Origin: Chloroflexota bacterium | GTDB lineage: Bacteria; Chloroflexota; Anaerolineae; UBA4142 | Length of the DNA: 64,000 nt | Assembly (NCBI GenBank): GCA_016215025.1 | Contig: JACRMI010000124.1 | Coordinates: forward strand, 62,001 to 126,000 | Reading direction: 5' to 3' | Shown here: one piece after another, positions 50,409 through 58,230 of the stretch | Layout: every line of letters begins with the position of its first letter | Position numbering within the stretch: position 1 is the first letter of the stretch | Made by a program: the position numbers and the translations under genes | Notes under the pieces: generated by a model | The model's database searches: none | What the model was told of the DNA's origin: nothing | Seen by the model: only the letters and a program-made list of their open reading frames with translations

Positions 50409-51076
50409 ACCCAGCGATGCCGATGTTGCGAGTGCTGTTAGCGGACGATCATCCATTGATGCGCGAGGCGCTCATCGCGGCGATTGAAGACGAGCCGGAT
50501 ATGCAAGTGGTGGGCGCGGCGACGAACGGACAAGAAGCGGTTCAGTTGGCACAAACGCTCGATCCGAATGTGATCGTCATGGATTTGTTCATGCCGGGCA
50601 TGGATGGCTTGCACGCAATTGCCGACATTCGCACGCGCGATCCCCGCGCCCGAATTCTAGTACTGACAAGTTCGATTGACGAGAACAATGTCGTGGCAGC
50701 CGTGCAAGCCGGGGTACTCGGCTATGTGCTGAAAGACAGCCAGCGTACCGAGTTGCTCGTCGCCATCCGCGAGGTTGGACTTGGCAAGTCGCATCTGCCG
50801 CCGGAGGTTGCGCTCAAGTTGGCTAACGGCGTGCGGCGACATGGCGCTCAATCCGCGACACCCACCGAGCCGCTGACCGACCGCGAAGAAGAAGTACTCA
50901 AGCTCATCGGGCAAGGCGCGTCCAATCGCGATATCGCCAACAAGTTGAGCTTGACCGAAGGCACGGTGCGCACGCATGTCCATAACATCTTAGGCAAGTT
51001 AGGGTTAGCCAATCGAAATCAGGCGATTCTACATGCCATCCGTGAAGGGTTGGTGAATCCAACAGAAACCAATTAA
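50405..51076 (+). CDS. NarL/LuxR-family response regulator
   Basis: DNA-binding response regulator of 223 residues, partner of the upstream kinase. Canonical receiver: LLADDHPLMREAL, phospho-acceptor Asp60 in VIVMDLFMPGMDG, Lys in GYVLKDSQ. HTH: LTDREEEVLKLIGQGASNRD and VRTHVHNILGKLGLANRN. It overlaps the kinase gene by four bases. In contrast to the two LuxR-type genes at 33 and 36 kb, every phosphorylation residue is kept. Confidence 0.95.
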   Translation: MNPAMPMLRVLLADDHPLMREALIAAIEDEPDMQVVGAATNGQEAVQLAQTLDPNVIVMDLFMPGMDGLHAIADIRTRDPRARILVLTSSIDENNVVAAVQAGVLGYVLKDSQRTELLVAIREVGLGKSHLPPEVALKLANGVRRHGAQSATPTEPLTDREEEVLKLIGQGASNRDIANKLSLTEGTVRTHVHNILGKLGLANRNQAILHAIREGLVNPTETN

Positions 51077-51111
51077 AATCGCCCACGAATCTCCGCGAAT
51101 CTCCGCTCGTC

Positions 51112-51222
51112 ATGTCATTCTGATCGGAGCGAAGAATCTTATTTGCGCAATGAGAGATTCTTCGTCGCTTCGATGAATCCGAATTCCATAATGACTCTTC
51201 AAGTCGCTCCTCAGAATGACAT
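51112..51222. repeat. R1 dispersed element
   Basis: Perfect 12-base ends ATGTCATTCTGA and TCAGAATGACAT, with inner GGAGCGAAGAATCTT / AGATTCTTCGTCGCTTC arms. Non-coding. Confidence 0.75.
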
Positions 51223-51305
51223 ATGGGAAAGTCGCTGTTCGCGAGATTAGTGGGCCAAAAAATGAATATGCGTTTTGTTGAGAAAGCTCTCAACGCTCTA
51301 AACAT

Positions 51306-51336
51306 GACGACCGCCGAAAAAGCGGTCGTTTTGTTT
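51306..51336 (+). terminator. Rho-independent terminator
   Basis: Perfect stem ACGACCGC / GCGGTCGT (51307-51329) with a CGAAAAA loop, followed by TTTGTTT. It would end the kinase-NarL transcript, beyond the R1 element. Confidence 0.8.
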
Positions 51337-51506
51337 ATGCAGATTTCTACCGCCCGGTAGATGTAGCTGAGCAGCAAAGATGTTACATTCACTGTAGACG
51401 GCCGGGGGCAAAGCATTTCGATCAAAGCCAAACGCATTGAACGACAAAGAGATGTTTTGCCCCGCCGGAATGTTGATAGAGTAACCTGGTATCTGGCGAA
51501 AAAGAC

Positions 51507-51881
51507 ATGGAAACCACAAAAACTATCCGGGTATTCATAGCCGCCAAGCCAGGCATCATGCGAAATTCGCTGTTGTCTTACTTGCGCGCGATCACCAATT
51601 TGCAAATTGTGGGCTTGGCAGACCAGGTCGATTCAGCATTGCAGTGTATGCGTGAACACAAACCCCAGCTCGTCATCATCGATTCGGACCTATCGGAAGA
51701 CCGCGTCATTGGCCTCGTCGAACAGATCAACGCCGAACCTCCCGCACCTCAAATTATAGTTTTGGTAGACAGCTTGCGCCAGCGAGAGCATTGCCTGAAA
51801 GCAGGCGCGCAACATGCTTTGCTCAAAGGTTTTCTCGACAAGCAGTTGGAGCTAGCCGTACGATTCGGAGAGAAAAAATGA
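51507..51881 (+). CDS. Stand-alone receiver-like protein
   Basis: Protein of 124 residues with a NarL-type receiver fold and no HTH. Strand 3 keeps the phospho-acceptor Asp59 (QLVIIDSDLS), and Lys is present in ALLKGFLD, but the N-terminal acidic pair is replaced (RVFIAAKPG), so metal binding and phosphorylation are doubtful. The stop overlaps the ATG of the next gene (ATGA). Coupling a cytoplasmic receiver-like protein to a membrane-anchored extracellular Ig protein is unusual; the link is unexplained. Confidence 0.85.
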   Translation: METTKTIRVFIAAKPGIMRNSLLSYLRAITNLQIVGLADQVDSALQCMREHKPQLVIIDSDLSEDRVIGLVEQINAEPPAPQIIVLVDSLRQREHCLKAGAQHALLKGFLDKQLELAVRFGEKK

Positions 51882-53695
51882 TTACGAATACCGGCAAATG
51901 GATTCTCCTCATGATTGGATTGCTCTTGGTCGCCATCGTCGCCCTCATCGGCGTATTTCTCTTTTCGAATATTGCGCCCAGCAAACCAGTGGTCAAGGTC
52001 AACGCTCCAGCAAGCGCCAGTTCGATTCACGAAGGACAAAATTTTGTCGTCAACTCGGTGGCGACCGATAACAATGGCATCGCCCGCGTTGAATTTTTAG
52101 TGGATGACGGCATCGCCGAAGTTGAGAATGTACCCGCGCCGCAAAAATCTTACGCCTTGCAACACACTTGGAAAGCAGTCGCGGGTCAGCATATGATCGC
52201 CGTGCGCGCGTTCAATACACAAGGCGTCGGCAGCGAAAAAGCCGTCATCCTCGTCAACGTCACCTCTGCATTGATCGCTACGCCAACGCCACACGCCACG
52301 TTTGCCCCTGCCCCCACTGCGATTCCGCCAACAGCCCAACCAGCATCGTGCGTCAACAAAGCCGAGTTCTTCGGCGATGGGACGATTCCGCCAGGTTCGA
52401 CGCTTCCGGCGGGACAATCGTTCAACAAAGTTTGGCGCGTCCTCAACACCGGATCGTGTATGTGGAATAACAATTATCAATTTGCATACGTCGGCGGCGA
52501 GTCGATGGCAACCGTCCAAGTGATTTCAGTCCCATATACCATGCCGAACTCGGTTACCGATCTCACCGTCGCCATGATCGCGCCGACGATCACGGGTTTG
52601 CATGTTGGGCAATGGCAACTGCGCGATGATCGCGGCAACTTTTTCGGTCCCGTTTTCGAAGTCCGAATCAATGTCCCAGGACCGACGCCTGCACCGACAG
52701 CGGTACCATCGTTCAACGTGACCGGCATCACCGCCAGCGTTAACCCATCGAATTTTGCTGGCGCTTGCCCCGGCCAATTCAACCTAGTCGGCTCAGTTAC
52801 CACAAATCGCGCTGGCACATTGTCGTATCAATGGATCGTTCCTGGCAACGCGCCGTCAAACATCATGTCGTTCAATGCGCCGAACGCTGGCACATTCACT
52901 CTGCCCACCTACTCGACGAGCATTAGCAACAAGGGTGGCTTGTGGGCGCAAGTGCAGACGCTCTCGCCGAATCCAATCGCATCCGCGCAAATTCCATTCA
53001 GCAATAATTGCAGCGATCCCAAGCCCGCTCCACCGCAAGCCGCCGTCTTGGAACCTGGGAATGGTTTCAACGGCTTGGTCAATCAAGCAGTCCACGTCGT
53101 CTATCAAGGCATCGGCAACACCGAGTTGAGCAGCGTGATACTTTACGCGAACGGCGTCCAAGTCGCCAAGCAAACATCGCGCTCTGCCACGCGCCAAATT
53201 CAAGCGGTATACGATTGGATTCCCAGCGCGCCGGGCAACTATGACCTTTGGGCAGTCGCCATCGATATTCAAGGACAGCAAACGACTTCGCCGCACGTGA
53301 CCGGTGTTGTCCGCCAGCCCGTTGTGCCCACGAACACACCGGTGCCACCGCCACCACCGACTCACACGCCAGTTCCGCCGCCGCCAACGCACACGCCTGC
53401 GCCAGTCCGCCGCGATGTCAATGGTACTTGGACTGCGGGTGAATGGATCGTCGAGTTGACTGAAGCGCTCGGTTGCCCGTCAACGCAATGCGGCGTCAGT
53501 GGCAAACTGACTCACGCGGTATTGCCTGCACCCGAAATCGAATCGGTTCGCGGCACGGTAAATCTCACCACAGGCGCAATTTCATTCACCGTCGAAATCC
53601 CAGGTGGTCGAACATTCAGTGGAACCATTTCGGCAAACAGTCGAACGATGACCGGTACGTTATCCGGGGTTGGCTCACTGACATTCACGAAATAA
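51878..53695 (+). CDS. Membrane-anchored Ig/NBR1-domain protein
   Basis: Extracytoplasmic protein of 605 residues with an N-terminal TM anchor (about 9-30, no lipobox). Then an Ig-like domain (about 38-130, ATDNNGIARVEFLVD), a Pro/Thr linker, an NBR1-type Ig-like domain (about 155-265, with FNKVWRVLNTGSCMWNNNY), two more Ig-like regions, a PPPPTHTPVPPPP linker and a C-terminal domain of about 95 residues (GTWTAGEWIVELTEALGC onward). The same first, NBR1 and last domains recur in the next two genes. Probable role: binding to or presenting surface polymers; unproven. Confidence 0.88.
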   Translation: MITNTGKWILLMIGLLLVAIVALIGVFLFSNIAPSKPVVKVNAPASASSIHEGQNFVVNSVATDNNGIARVEFLVDDGIAEVENVPAPQKSYALQHTWKAVAGQHMIAVRAFNTQGVGSEKAVILVNVTSALIATPTPHATFAPAPTAIPPTAQPASCVNKAEFFGDGTIPPGSTLPAGQSFNKVWRVLNTGSCMWNNNYQFAYVGGESMATVQVISVPYTMPNSVTDLTVAMIAPTITGLHVGQWQLRDDRGNFFGPVFEVRINVPGPTPAPTAVPSFNVTGITASVNPSNFAGACPGQFNLVGSVTTNRAGTLSYQWIVPGNAPSNIMSFNAPNAGTFTLPTYSTSISNKGGLWAQVQTLSPNPIASAQIPFSNNCSDPKPAPPQAAVLEPGNGFNGLVNQAVHVVYQGIGNTELSSVILYANGVQVAKQTSRSATRQIQAVYDWIPSAPGNYDLWAVAIDIQGQQTTSPHVTGVVRQPVVPTNTPVPPPPPTHTPVPPPPTHTPAPVRRDVNGTWTAGEWIVELTEALGCPSTQCGVSGKLTHAVLPAPEIESVRGTVNLTTGAISFTVEIPGGRTFSGTISANSRTMTGTLSGVGSLTFTK

Positions 53696-53696
53696 G

Positions 53697-53750
53697 TTGC
53701 GCAAATTGACAATTTGCGCCACAACAGGCAAATTAGAAATTTGCCCTACA
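53697..53750. repeat. Paired hairpin repeat (R2 type)
   Basis: GCGCAAATTGACAATTTGCGC and GGCAAATTAGAAATTTGCC stand side by side, ending in CTAC, just before the AAGGAGG of the next gene. It may act as a weak transcript-stabilising hairpin between the paralogous genes. Confidence 0.65.
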
Positions 53751-53763
53751 GCAAGGAGGCAAT

Positions 53764-54939
53764 ATGAAAAAGCAAAACCAAAGATGGATTGCAATCACTT
53801 TACTGATGCTCGTCATCGCACTCGCCGCATGTAACAGCGCACCCGCGAAACCGACCGTAACTGTTTCGCTCGCTTCAAGCGGAGCGATCACTGAAAATCA
53901 AGATGTCATCGTTCAAGTGTTGGCAAACGACAACAAAGGAATTGCGCGCATTGAATTGACCGCCGACAACACGATTGTCTCGGTAGCGAATTTGAATCCC
54001 GCGCAAAAGTCGGTGTCTGCGCCGATGACGTGGAAATCGTCGAGTGGTCAGCACACGCTCGCCGCGCGCGCGCTGAATGTCGATAATGTGTTGAGCGATC
54101 CGGCGACTGTGCTTTTGAATGTTGCACCTGCTCCCGTGCCCACGGTCGCCCCGACCGTCGCACCGACGGCAGCCCCCTTGCCAACGGCTGCTCCAACGCA
54201 AGCACCCGCACCGACCGCCATTCCACAACCAACTGCCGTTCCGATTCCCCCAACGCCGGTCCCTTGCACCAACGTCATGACGTTTATCGCCGATGTGACG
54301 GTACCCGATGGCACCGCATGGGCTCCCAATCAGGGTTTTAACAAAATTTGGCGCGTCCGAAACGATGGCAGTTGCGTTTGGAATAACACCTATCAATTTG
54401 CGTTTGCTGGCGGGACGCAAATGTCCGGCGCTCGCGCGATCGCCGTACCGAATACGAATCCTGGCGCAATGGCAGACTTGCTCGTGACGATGGTTGCGCC
54501 TGCATCATACGGAACATTCATCGGCAGTTGGCAGATGCATGCGCCGAACGGTGTGGCGGTTGGTCCTCAACTTCACGTGAGCATTCGCGTCATCAATCCG
54601 AATCCACCGCCACAGCCAACTGCTATCCCAACGCAACAACCCGTCACGCGACGCAACGTGACCGGCATGTGGGTCTCTGGCGAATGGTCAGTCGATTTGA
54701 CGGAAGCGTTTGGCTGCGCGGGCACAACTTGCTCGCTCACCGGCAAACTCACGCATGGTATCTTCCCCACGCCAGAACTGTACGACCTAGCTGGCTCGAT
54801 CAACGTATACACTGGCGCAATCTCGTTCGGTCCGACTGTCCCAGGTGGTCCAACGTTTAGCGGGACTGTTTCGGCGGACAGCCGCACGATGTCGGGCACG
54901 TTGAGCAGTGTTGGTCATCTCACATTTGGAAAGCAATAA
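53764..54939 (+). CDS. Ig/NBR1-domain lipoprotein (short paralogue)
   Basis: Lipoprotein of 391 residues; lipobox ALAAC (Cys23). Ig-like domain (about 30-115), Pro/Thr/Ala linker with repeated PTVAPT and PTAAP units, NBR1-like domain (about 160-275, with FNKIWRVRNDGSCVWNNTY), a short linker and the C-terminal 95-residue domain (RRNVTGMWVSGEWSVDLTEA). It is the minimal version of the three-gene family. AAGGAGG precedes the ATG. Confidence 0.9.
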   Translation: MKKQNQRWIAITLLMLVIALAACNSAPAKPTVTVSLASSGAITENQDVIVQVLANDNKGIARIELTADNTIVSVANLNPAQKSVSAPMTWKSSSGQHTLAARALNVDNVLSDPATVLLNVAPAPVPTVAPTVAPTAAPLPTAAPTQAPAPTAIPQPTAVPIPPTPVPCTNVMTFIADVTVPDGTAWAPNQGFNKIWRVRNDGSCVWNNTYQFAFAGGTQMSGARAIAVPNTNPGAMADLLVTMVAPASYGTFIGSWQMHAPNGVAVGPQLHVSIRVINPNPPPQPTAIPTQQPVTRRNVTGMWVSGEWSVDLTEAFGCAGTTCSLTGKLTHGIFPTPELYDLAGSINVYTGAISFGPTVPGGPTFSGTVSADSRTMSGTLSSVGHLTFGKQ

Positions 54940-54955
54940 TTCGCCTTTAATCATG

Positions 54956-55024
54956 TCATTTCTACGAGCGGAGCGAGGAGGAATCCCAAATCAAGACAGA
55001 GATTTCTCGCTTCGCTCGAAATGA
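54956..55024. repeat. R1 dispersed element
   Basis: GTCATTTCTACGAGCGGAGCGAGG and inverted TCTCGCTTCGCTCGAAATGAC arms between the two lipoprotein genes. Confidence 0.7.
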
Positions 55025-55082
55025 CAGTCAGTAACATGGAAAAATAATCGAAAATTCTTGTGGTCGATCCAAAGGAGGCAAA

Positions 55083-56729
55083 ATGAAACCACAACATTTA
55101 AAATGGCTATCGATCTTGTTCTTCATGATGTTTGCACTGGTCGCTTGTTCAAGTGCGCCAACTAAACCAACCGTCGTGATCTCCGCCGGTGCTCTCGGCA
55201 ATATCGCAGAGAATCAAGACCTCACCGTGCAAGTGATCGCAACGGATGAAAAAGGCGTCGCCCAGATCGAACTCTTGGCAGATAATCAAGTGGTTTCATC
55301 GGCAAGCATCAACCCGGCGCAAAAGTCGGTGACGACGCCGCTCGTTTGGAAAACCGTTGGCGGACAACACGTCCTTAGCGCACGCTCCATCGATGTCGAC
55401 AATTTGCAAAGCGATCCGGCGATTCTACCGGTGACCATCGCCTTTGCAAACAAGCCCACACCGACGGCTGCGCCAACGAAAGCTGCGCCAACCGCCACGG
55501 CAGTCCCAGCCGGACCAACCGCGACAGCCCTTCCGACTGGAGTACCTTGCACTAATGCATTCGCTTTTGTCGCCGATGTAACTTATCCCGATGGTACGTC
55601 CGTCACCCCCGGTCAACAATTCAACAAGACATGGCGCATCAAGAATACCGGCACTTGTGCCTGGACCTCGGCGTACCAATTCGTTCGTGTGGCTGGCGAA
55701 CAAATGTCAAGCTCTGATGCCTACGCCATGCCACCCACTGCTCCCGGTGCCACCGCTGATGTCACTGTTCCCATGACAGCGCCGGCCACTCCGGGGGCGC
55801 ACTCGAGTCGTTGGCAGTTGCGCGATCCCAATGGCGTGATCGCTCAACCGGCCTACGTGCTCGTCCAAGTAGTCACCGTCATTCCCGCGCCCCCGGCAGT
55901 TTCTATCCTATCGCCCGGAACTGGGTTCTCGTTCGCCGCAGGCACAACCGTCAAAGTGACGTTCCAGGGAACGAGCAACTATACCGAAATGGCGAGTGTG
56001 ACGCTCTACGTAAATGGTCAATCGGTGATGAAGCAAACCTCGCGCACGCCATCGCGTCAGATCACCGGTTCGTTCGATTGGAAACCCGGCGCAGGCAACT
56101 ATGACCTGTATGTGATCGGTATCGATATACACGGTGGACAAACAACATCAGCGCATATTGCGGGGACGATTGTGCAACCCCAGCCGACGTGTCAGCTCTC
56201 CGTCAACTTCCGCGCCGATCGAACCACGATCAATGCGGGCGAACACACCACGCTGCGGTGGGACGTCGATTGCGCGAACGCCGTGTATCTCAACGGTCAA
56301 GGTGTCACTGGACATGAAGCGCGCGACATTGCGCCGAGCAACACTACGGCGTATACTTTACGCTCAGTCAGAAAAGATGGTAGTAATGACGACCGCACCG
56401 TGACCATCCAAGTTAATACGCCAGCGCCGCAACCCACGCGCCGAAACGTCAGTGGCAATTGGGTCTCCGGCAACTATAACTTGGAATTGACTGAAGCGTT
56501 CGGTTGTGGTGGGAACGACTGCGGCGTAAAGGGACGGCTGATCGAAGCGCATGGCGTCACCACACCCAGCATCGACGATGTGTCCGGATCGATCAACGTC
56601 TACAGCGGAGCCATGTCACTCATCATCGCACGTCCCGGAGCAAGTGGCATTAGCTGCAACGTCGCCGCGAACAGCGCCAGCATGTCCTGCTCAGGATCGT
56701 TCGGGACGCTCACATTTGCGAAACAATAA
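55083..56729 (+). CDS. Ig/NBR1-domain lipoprotein (long paralogue)
   Basis: Lipoprotein of 548 residues; lipobox FALVAC (Cys22). Order: Ig-like (about 28-120), Pro/Ala/Thr linker, NBR1-like (about 155-265, FNKTWRIKNTGTCAWTSAY), an Ig-like region with SVTLYVNGQSVMKQTSRTPSRQI homologous to the one in the gene at 51878, a second Ig-like domain (AGEHTTLRWDVDCANAVYL), and the shared C-terminal domain (NVSGNWVSGNYNLELTEAFG). It looks like a domain-shuffled sister of the other two genes. AAAGGAGG precedes the ATG. Confidence 0.9.
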   Translation: MKPQHLKWLSILFFMMFALVACSSAPTKPTVVISAGALGNIAENQDLTVQVIATDEKGVAQIELLADNQVVSSASINPAQKSVTTPLVWKTVGGQHVLSARSIDVDNLQSDPAILPVTIAFANKPTPTAAPTKAAPTATAVPAGPTATALPTGVPCTNAFAFVADVTYPDGTSVTPGQQFNKTWRIKNTGTCAWTSAYQFVRVAGEQMSSSDAYAMPPTAPGATADVTVPMTAPATPGAHSSRWQLRDPNGVIAQPAYVLVQVVTVIPAPPAVSILSPGTGFSFAAGTTVKVTFQGTSNYTEMASVTLYVNGQSVMKQTSRTPSRQITGSFDWKPGAGNYDLYVIGIDIHGGQTTSAHIAGTIVQPQPTCQLSVNFRADRTTINAGEHTTLRWDVDCANAVYLNGQGVTGHEARDIAPSNTTAYTLRSVRKDGSNDDRTVTIQVNTPAPQPTRRNVSGNWVSGNYNLELTEAFGCGGNDCGVKGRLIEAHGVTTPSIDDVSGSINVYSGAMSLIIARPGASGISCNVAANSASMSCSGSFGTLTFAKQ

Positions 56730-56732
56730 AAT

Positions 56733-56828
56733 CTGGAAGTTGGAAATTGGAAGTTGGAGCATCGTTCAAGACATCGCATCGAACCTCCAACTTCCAATAT
56801 CCAACCTCTAACTTCCAACTTCTAATTT
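56733..56828. repeat. Long imperfect hairpin of TTGGAAGTT words
   Basis: Left arm CTGGAAGTTGGAAATTGGAAGTTGGAG (56733-56759, in pieces) is complementary to CTCCAACTTCCAATATCCA and further TCCAACTTC repeats (56785-56822). It lies between two lipoprotein genes and ends just before the next AAGGAGG. Confidence 0.65.
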
Positions 56829-56843
56829 AAGGAGGAATCAACA

Positions 56844-58169
56844 ATGAAATCTCGAAATATTTTTTTGATGCTCACCTTGATGCTCCTCGTCGCTTTGATC
56901 GCGGCGTGTTCATCGCCGACACCCGCAGTTCAAGTGCCCGCACCGGTCACCGTCGTCAATTTGCAGCCCACGGCTGTACCGCCCACGAGCGCACCGACTG
57001 CCATTCCTGTCGCCGCACAACCGGCGAGCACCTTTACCGATGCGTTCGCGTACTGCACCGCAGTCGGTAATATCGACGCAGCGGACGCGCGCTACACCGG
57101 AGCCAAACTGCCGGACAATGTCGCCAATGGATTGATTCAAGCGGCGAAAATTTCACCCGATATGCCCAAAGACATTCTCGCGCAGTCTTCGTTCTGGCGC
57201 TGTATGAATGCCAAAGTGTATGCCTGCACCGTCGGCGCGAATCTGCCGTGCCAAGAAAAAGCCAACGCGGACAAAACGCCGACCGCGGCAATGAATGACT
57301 TTTGCAAAGCAAATCCATCCGCCGATATTCCCGCCGCCGTTACAGGTCGCGCGACCGTGTACACGTGGAAATGCGTGAGCGGCAAAGCGCAAGTCGATAA
57401 AGAAGTTTTCAAAGCGGATGCACGCGGCTTTATCGCCGATTTTTGGTACGAGCTTGCTCCAGGCACTGCAGCGGCTTCATCATCTGCGTCTGCTGTGGGT
57501 ATGGCAAACCCAGCTTCGGTTTACTGCGGTCAGAATGGCGGCAAGACAGACATTCGCAAAACAGCCAGTGGCGAAGTGGGTTACTGTGTGTTCCCCGACA
57601 AGAGCGAATGTGAAGAATGGGCGTTCATGCGTGGCGAATGCAAGTCCGGTGCCAAAGCGCCTAGCTCTGCGGCGAGCATGGCGAACCCAGCTTCAGTCTT
57701 CTGCGGTCAGAATGGCGGCAAGACAGACATTCGCAAGACAGCTAGTGGCGAAGTTGGTTATTGTGTGTTCTCCGACAAGAGCGAATGCGAAGAATGGGCG
57801 TTCATGCGCGGCGAATGCAAACCCGGGGCGAAAGCAACAACCGTGACCAAATCCGAAAACGGCAAGACTGTACAAGTCGCGTCCGGACACATCGTCGAAG
57901 TTGTCTTGGAAGGCGCGCCCGGATCGACCGGCTATGCCTGGTCATTCGTGTCAGGTAACAACGCGGTATTGAAACCACAATTCGATCCGGCGAAACCACT
58001 GGATCAATATCAAGCTGGCGTATCCATGCCCGGCGCGCCCGGCAAGTTTGTCTACAAGTTCCAAGCCGTAAGCGCAGGCAGTGCGGCGCTCAAGTTCGTC
58101 AACAAACAGTCTTGGGTGCAAGACGACCCGAAAGCAGAAACGTTCAGCGTGACCGTAACAGTCAAGTAA
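56844..58169 (+). CDS. Lipoprotein with two DUF333 domains and a chagasin-like domain
   Basis: Lipoprotein of 441 residues; lipobox LIAAC (Cys22). After a linker, a Cys-rich helical region (about 65-205, cytoplasm-like YCTAVGNIDAADARYTG) precedes two nearly identical DUF333 units (about 220-265 and 279-324, each with CGQNGGKTDIRKTASGEVGYC and ECEEWAFMRGEC), 59 residues apart. The C-terminal domain (about 335-441) has GSTGYAW, GAPGKFVYKFQAVSAG and KQSWVQDD, matching the three loops of I42 chagasin-like cysteine-protease inhibitors. AAGGAGG precedes the ATG. Likely a surface protein that inhibits proteases; the DUF333 role is unknown. Confidence 0.85.
   Translation: MKSRNIFLMLTLMLLVALIAACSSPTPAVQVPAPVTVVNLQPTAVPPTSAPTAIPVAAQPASTFTDAFAYCTAVGNIDAADARYTGAKLPDNVANGLIQAAKISPDMPKDILAQSSFWRCMNAKVYACTVGANLPCQEKANADKTPTAAMNDFCKANPSADIPAAVTGRATVYTWKCVSGKAQVDKEVFKADARGFIADFWYELAPGTAAASSSASAVGMANPASVYCGQNGGKTDIRKTASGEVGYCVFPDKSECEEWAFMRGECKSGAKAPSSAASMANPASVFCGQNGGKTDIRKTASGEVGYCVFSDKSECEEWAFMRGECKPGAKATTVTKSENGKTVQVASGHIVEVVLEGAPGSTGYAWSFVSGNNAVLKPQFDPAKPLDQYQAGVSMPGAPGKFVYKFQAVSAGSAALKFVNKQSWVQDDPKAETFSVTVTVK
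57501..57835 (+). repeat. 177-bp tandem repeat coding for DUF333 domains
   Basis: Copies begin at 57501 and 57678 and are almost identical at the DNA level for about 150 bases. This points to a recent duplication inside the gene, or to gene conversion. Confidence 0.8.
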
Positions 58170-58180
58170 CGTAAAAGTTC

Positions 58181-58214
58181 AAATCTGGAAGGTCTTGTTT
58201 GACCTTCCAGATTT
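58181..58214 (+). terminator. Hairpin after the DUF333 gene
   Basis: Perfect 14-base arms AAATCTGGAAGGTC and GACCTTCCAGATTT with a TTGTTT loop, 12 bases after the stop. Only a short T-run follows, so termination may be partial. Confidence 0.6.
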
Positions 58215-58230
58215 CACAATAAGGTGCAAT

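Larger units (their letters stand above)
51077..51506. other. Gap with repeat, terminator and inverted repeat
   Basis: No gene is seen. It holds an R1 element (51112-51222), the terminator at 51306-51336 and a short CTACCGCCCGGTAG palindrome (about 51348-51361), which may belong to the promoter of the receiver gene at 51507. Confidence 0.5.

Noticed and set aside
53330..53410. Pro-rich CCACCGCC stretch considered as a simple-sequence repeat of interest
   Set aside because: It is the Pro/Thr linker of the Ig protein, in frame and ordinary for such linkers.
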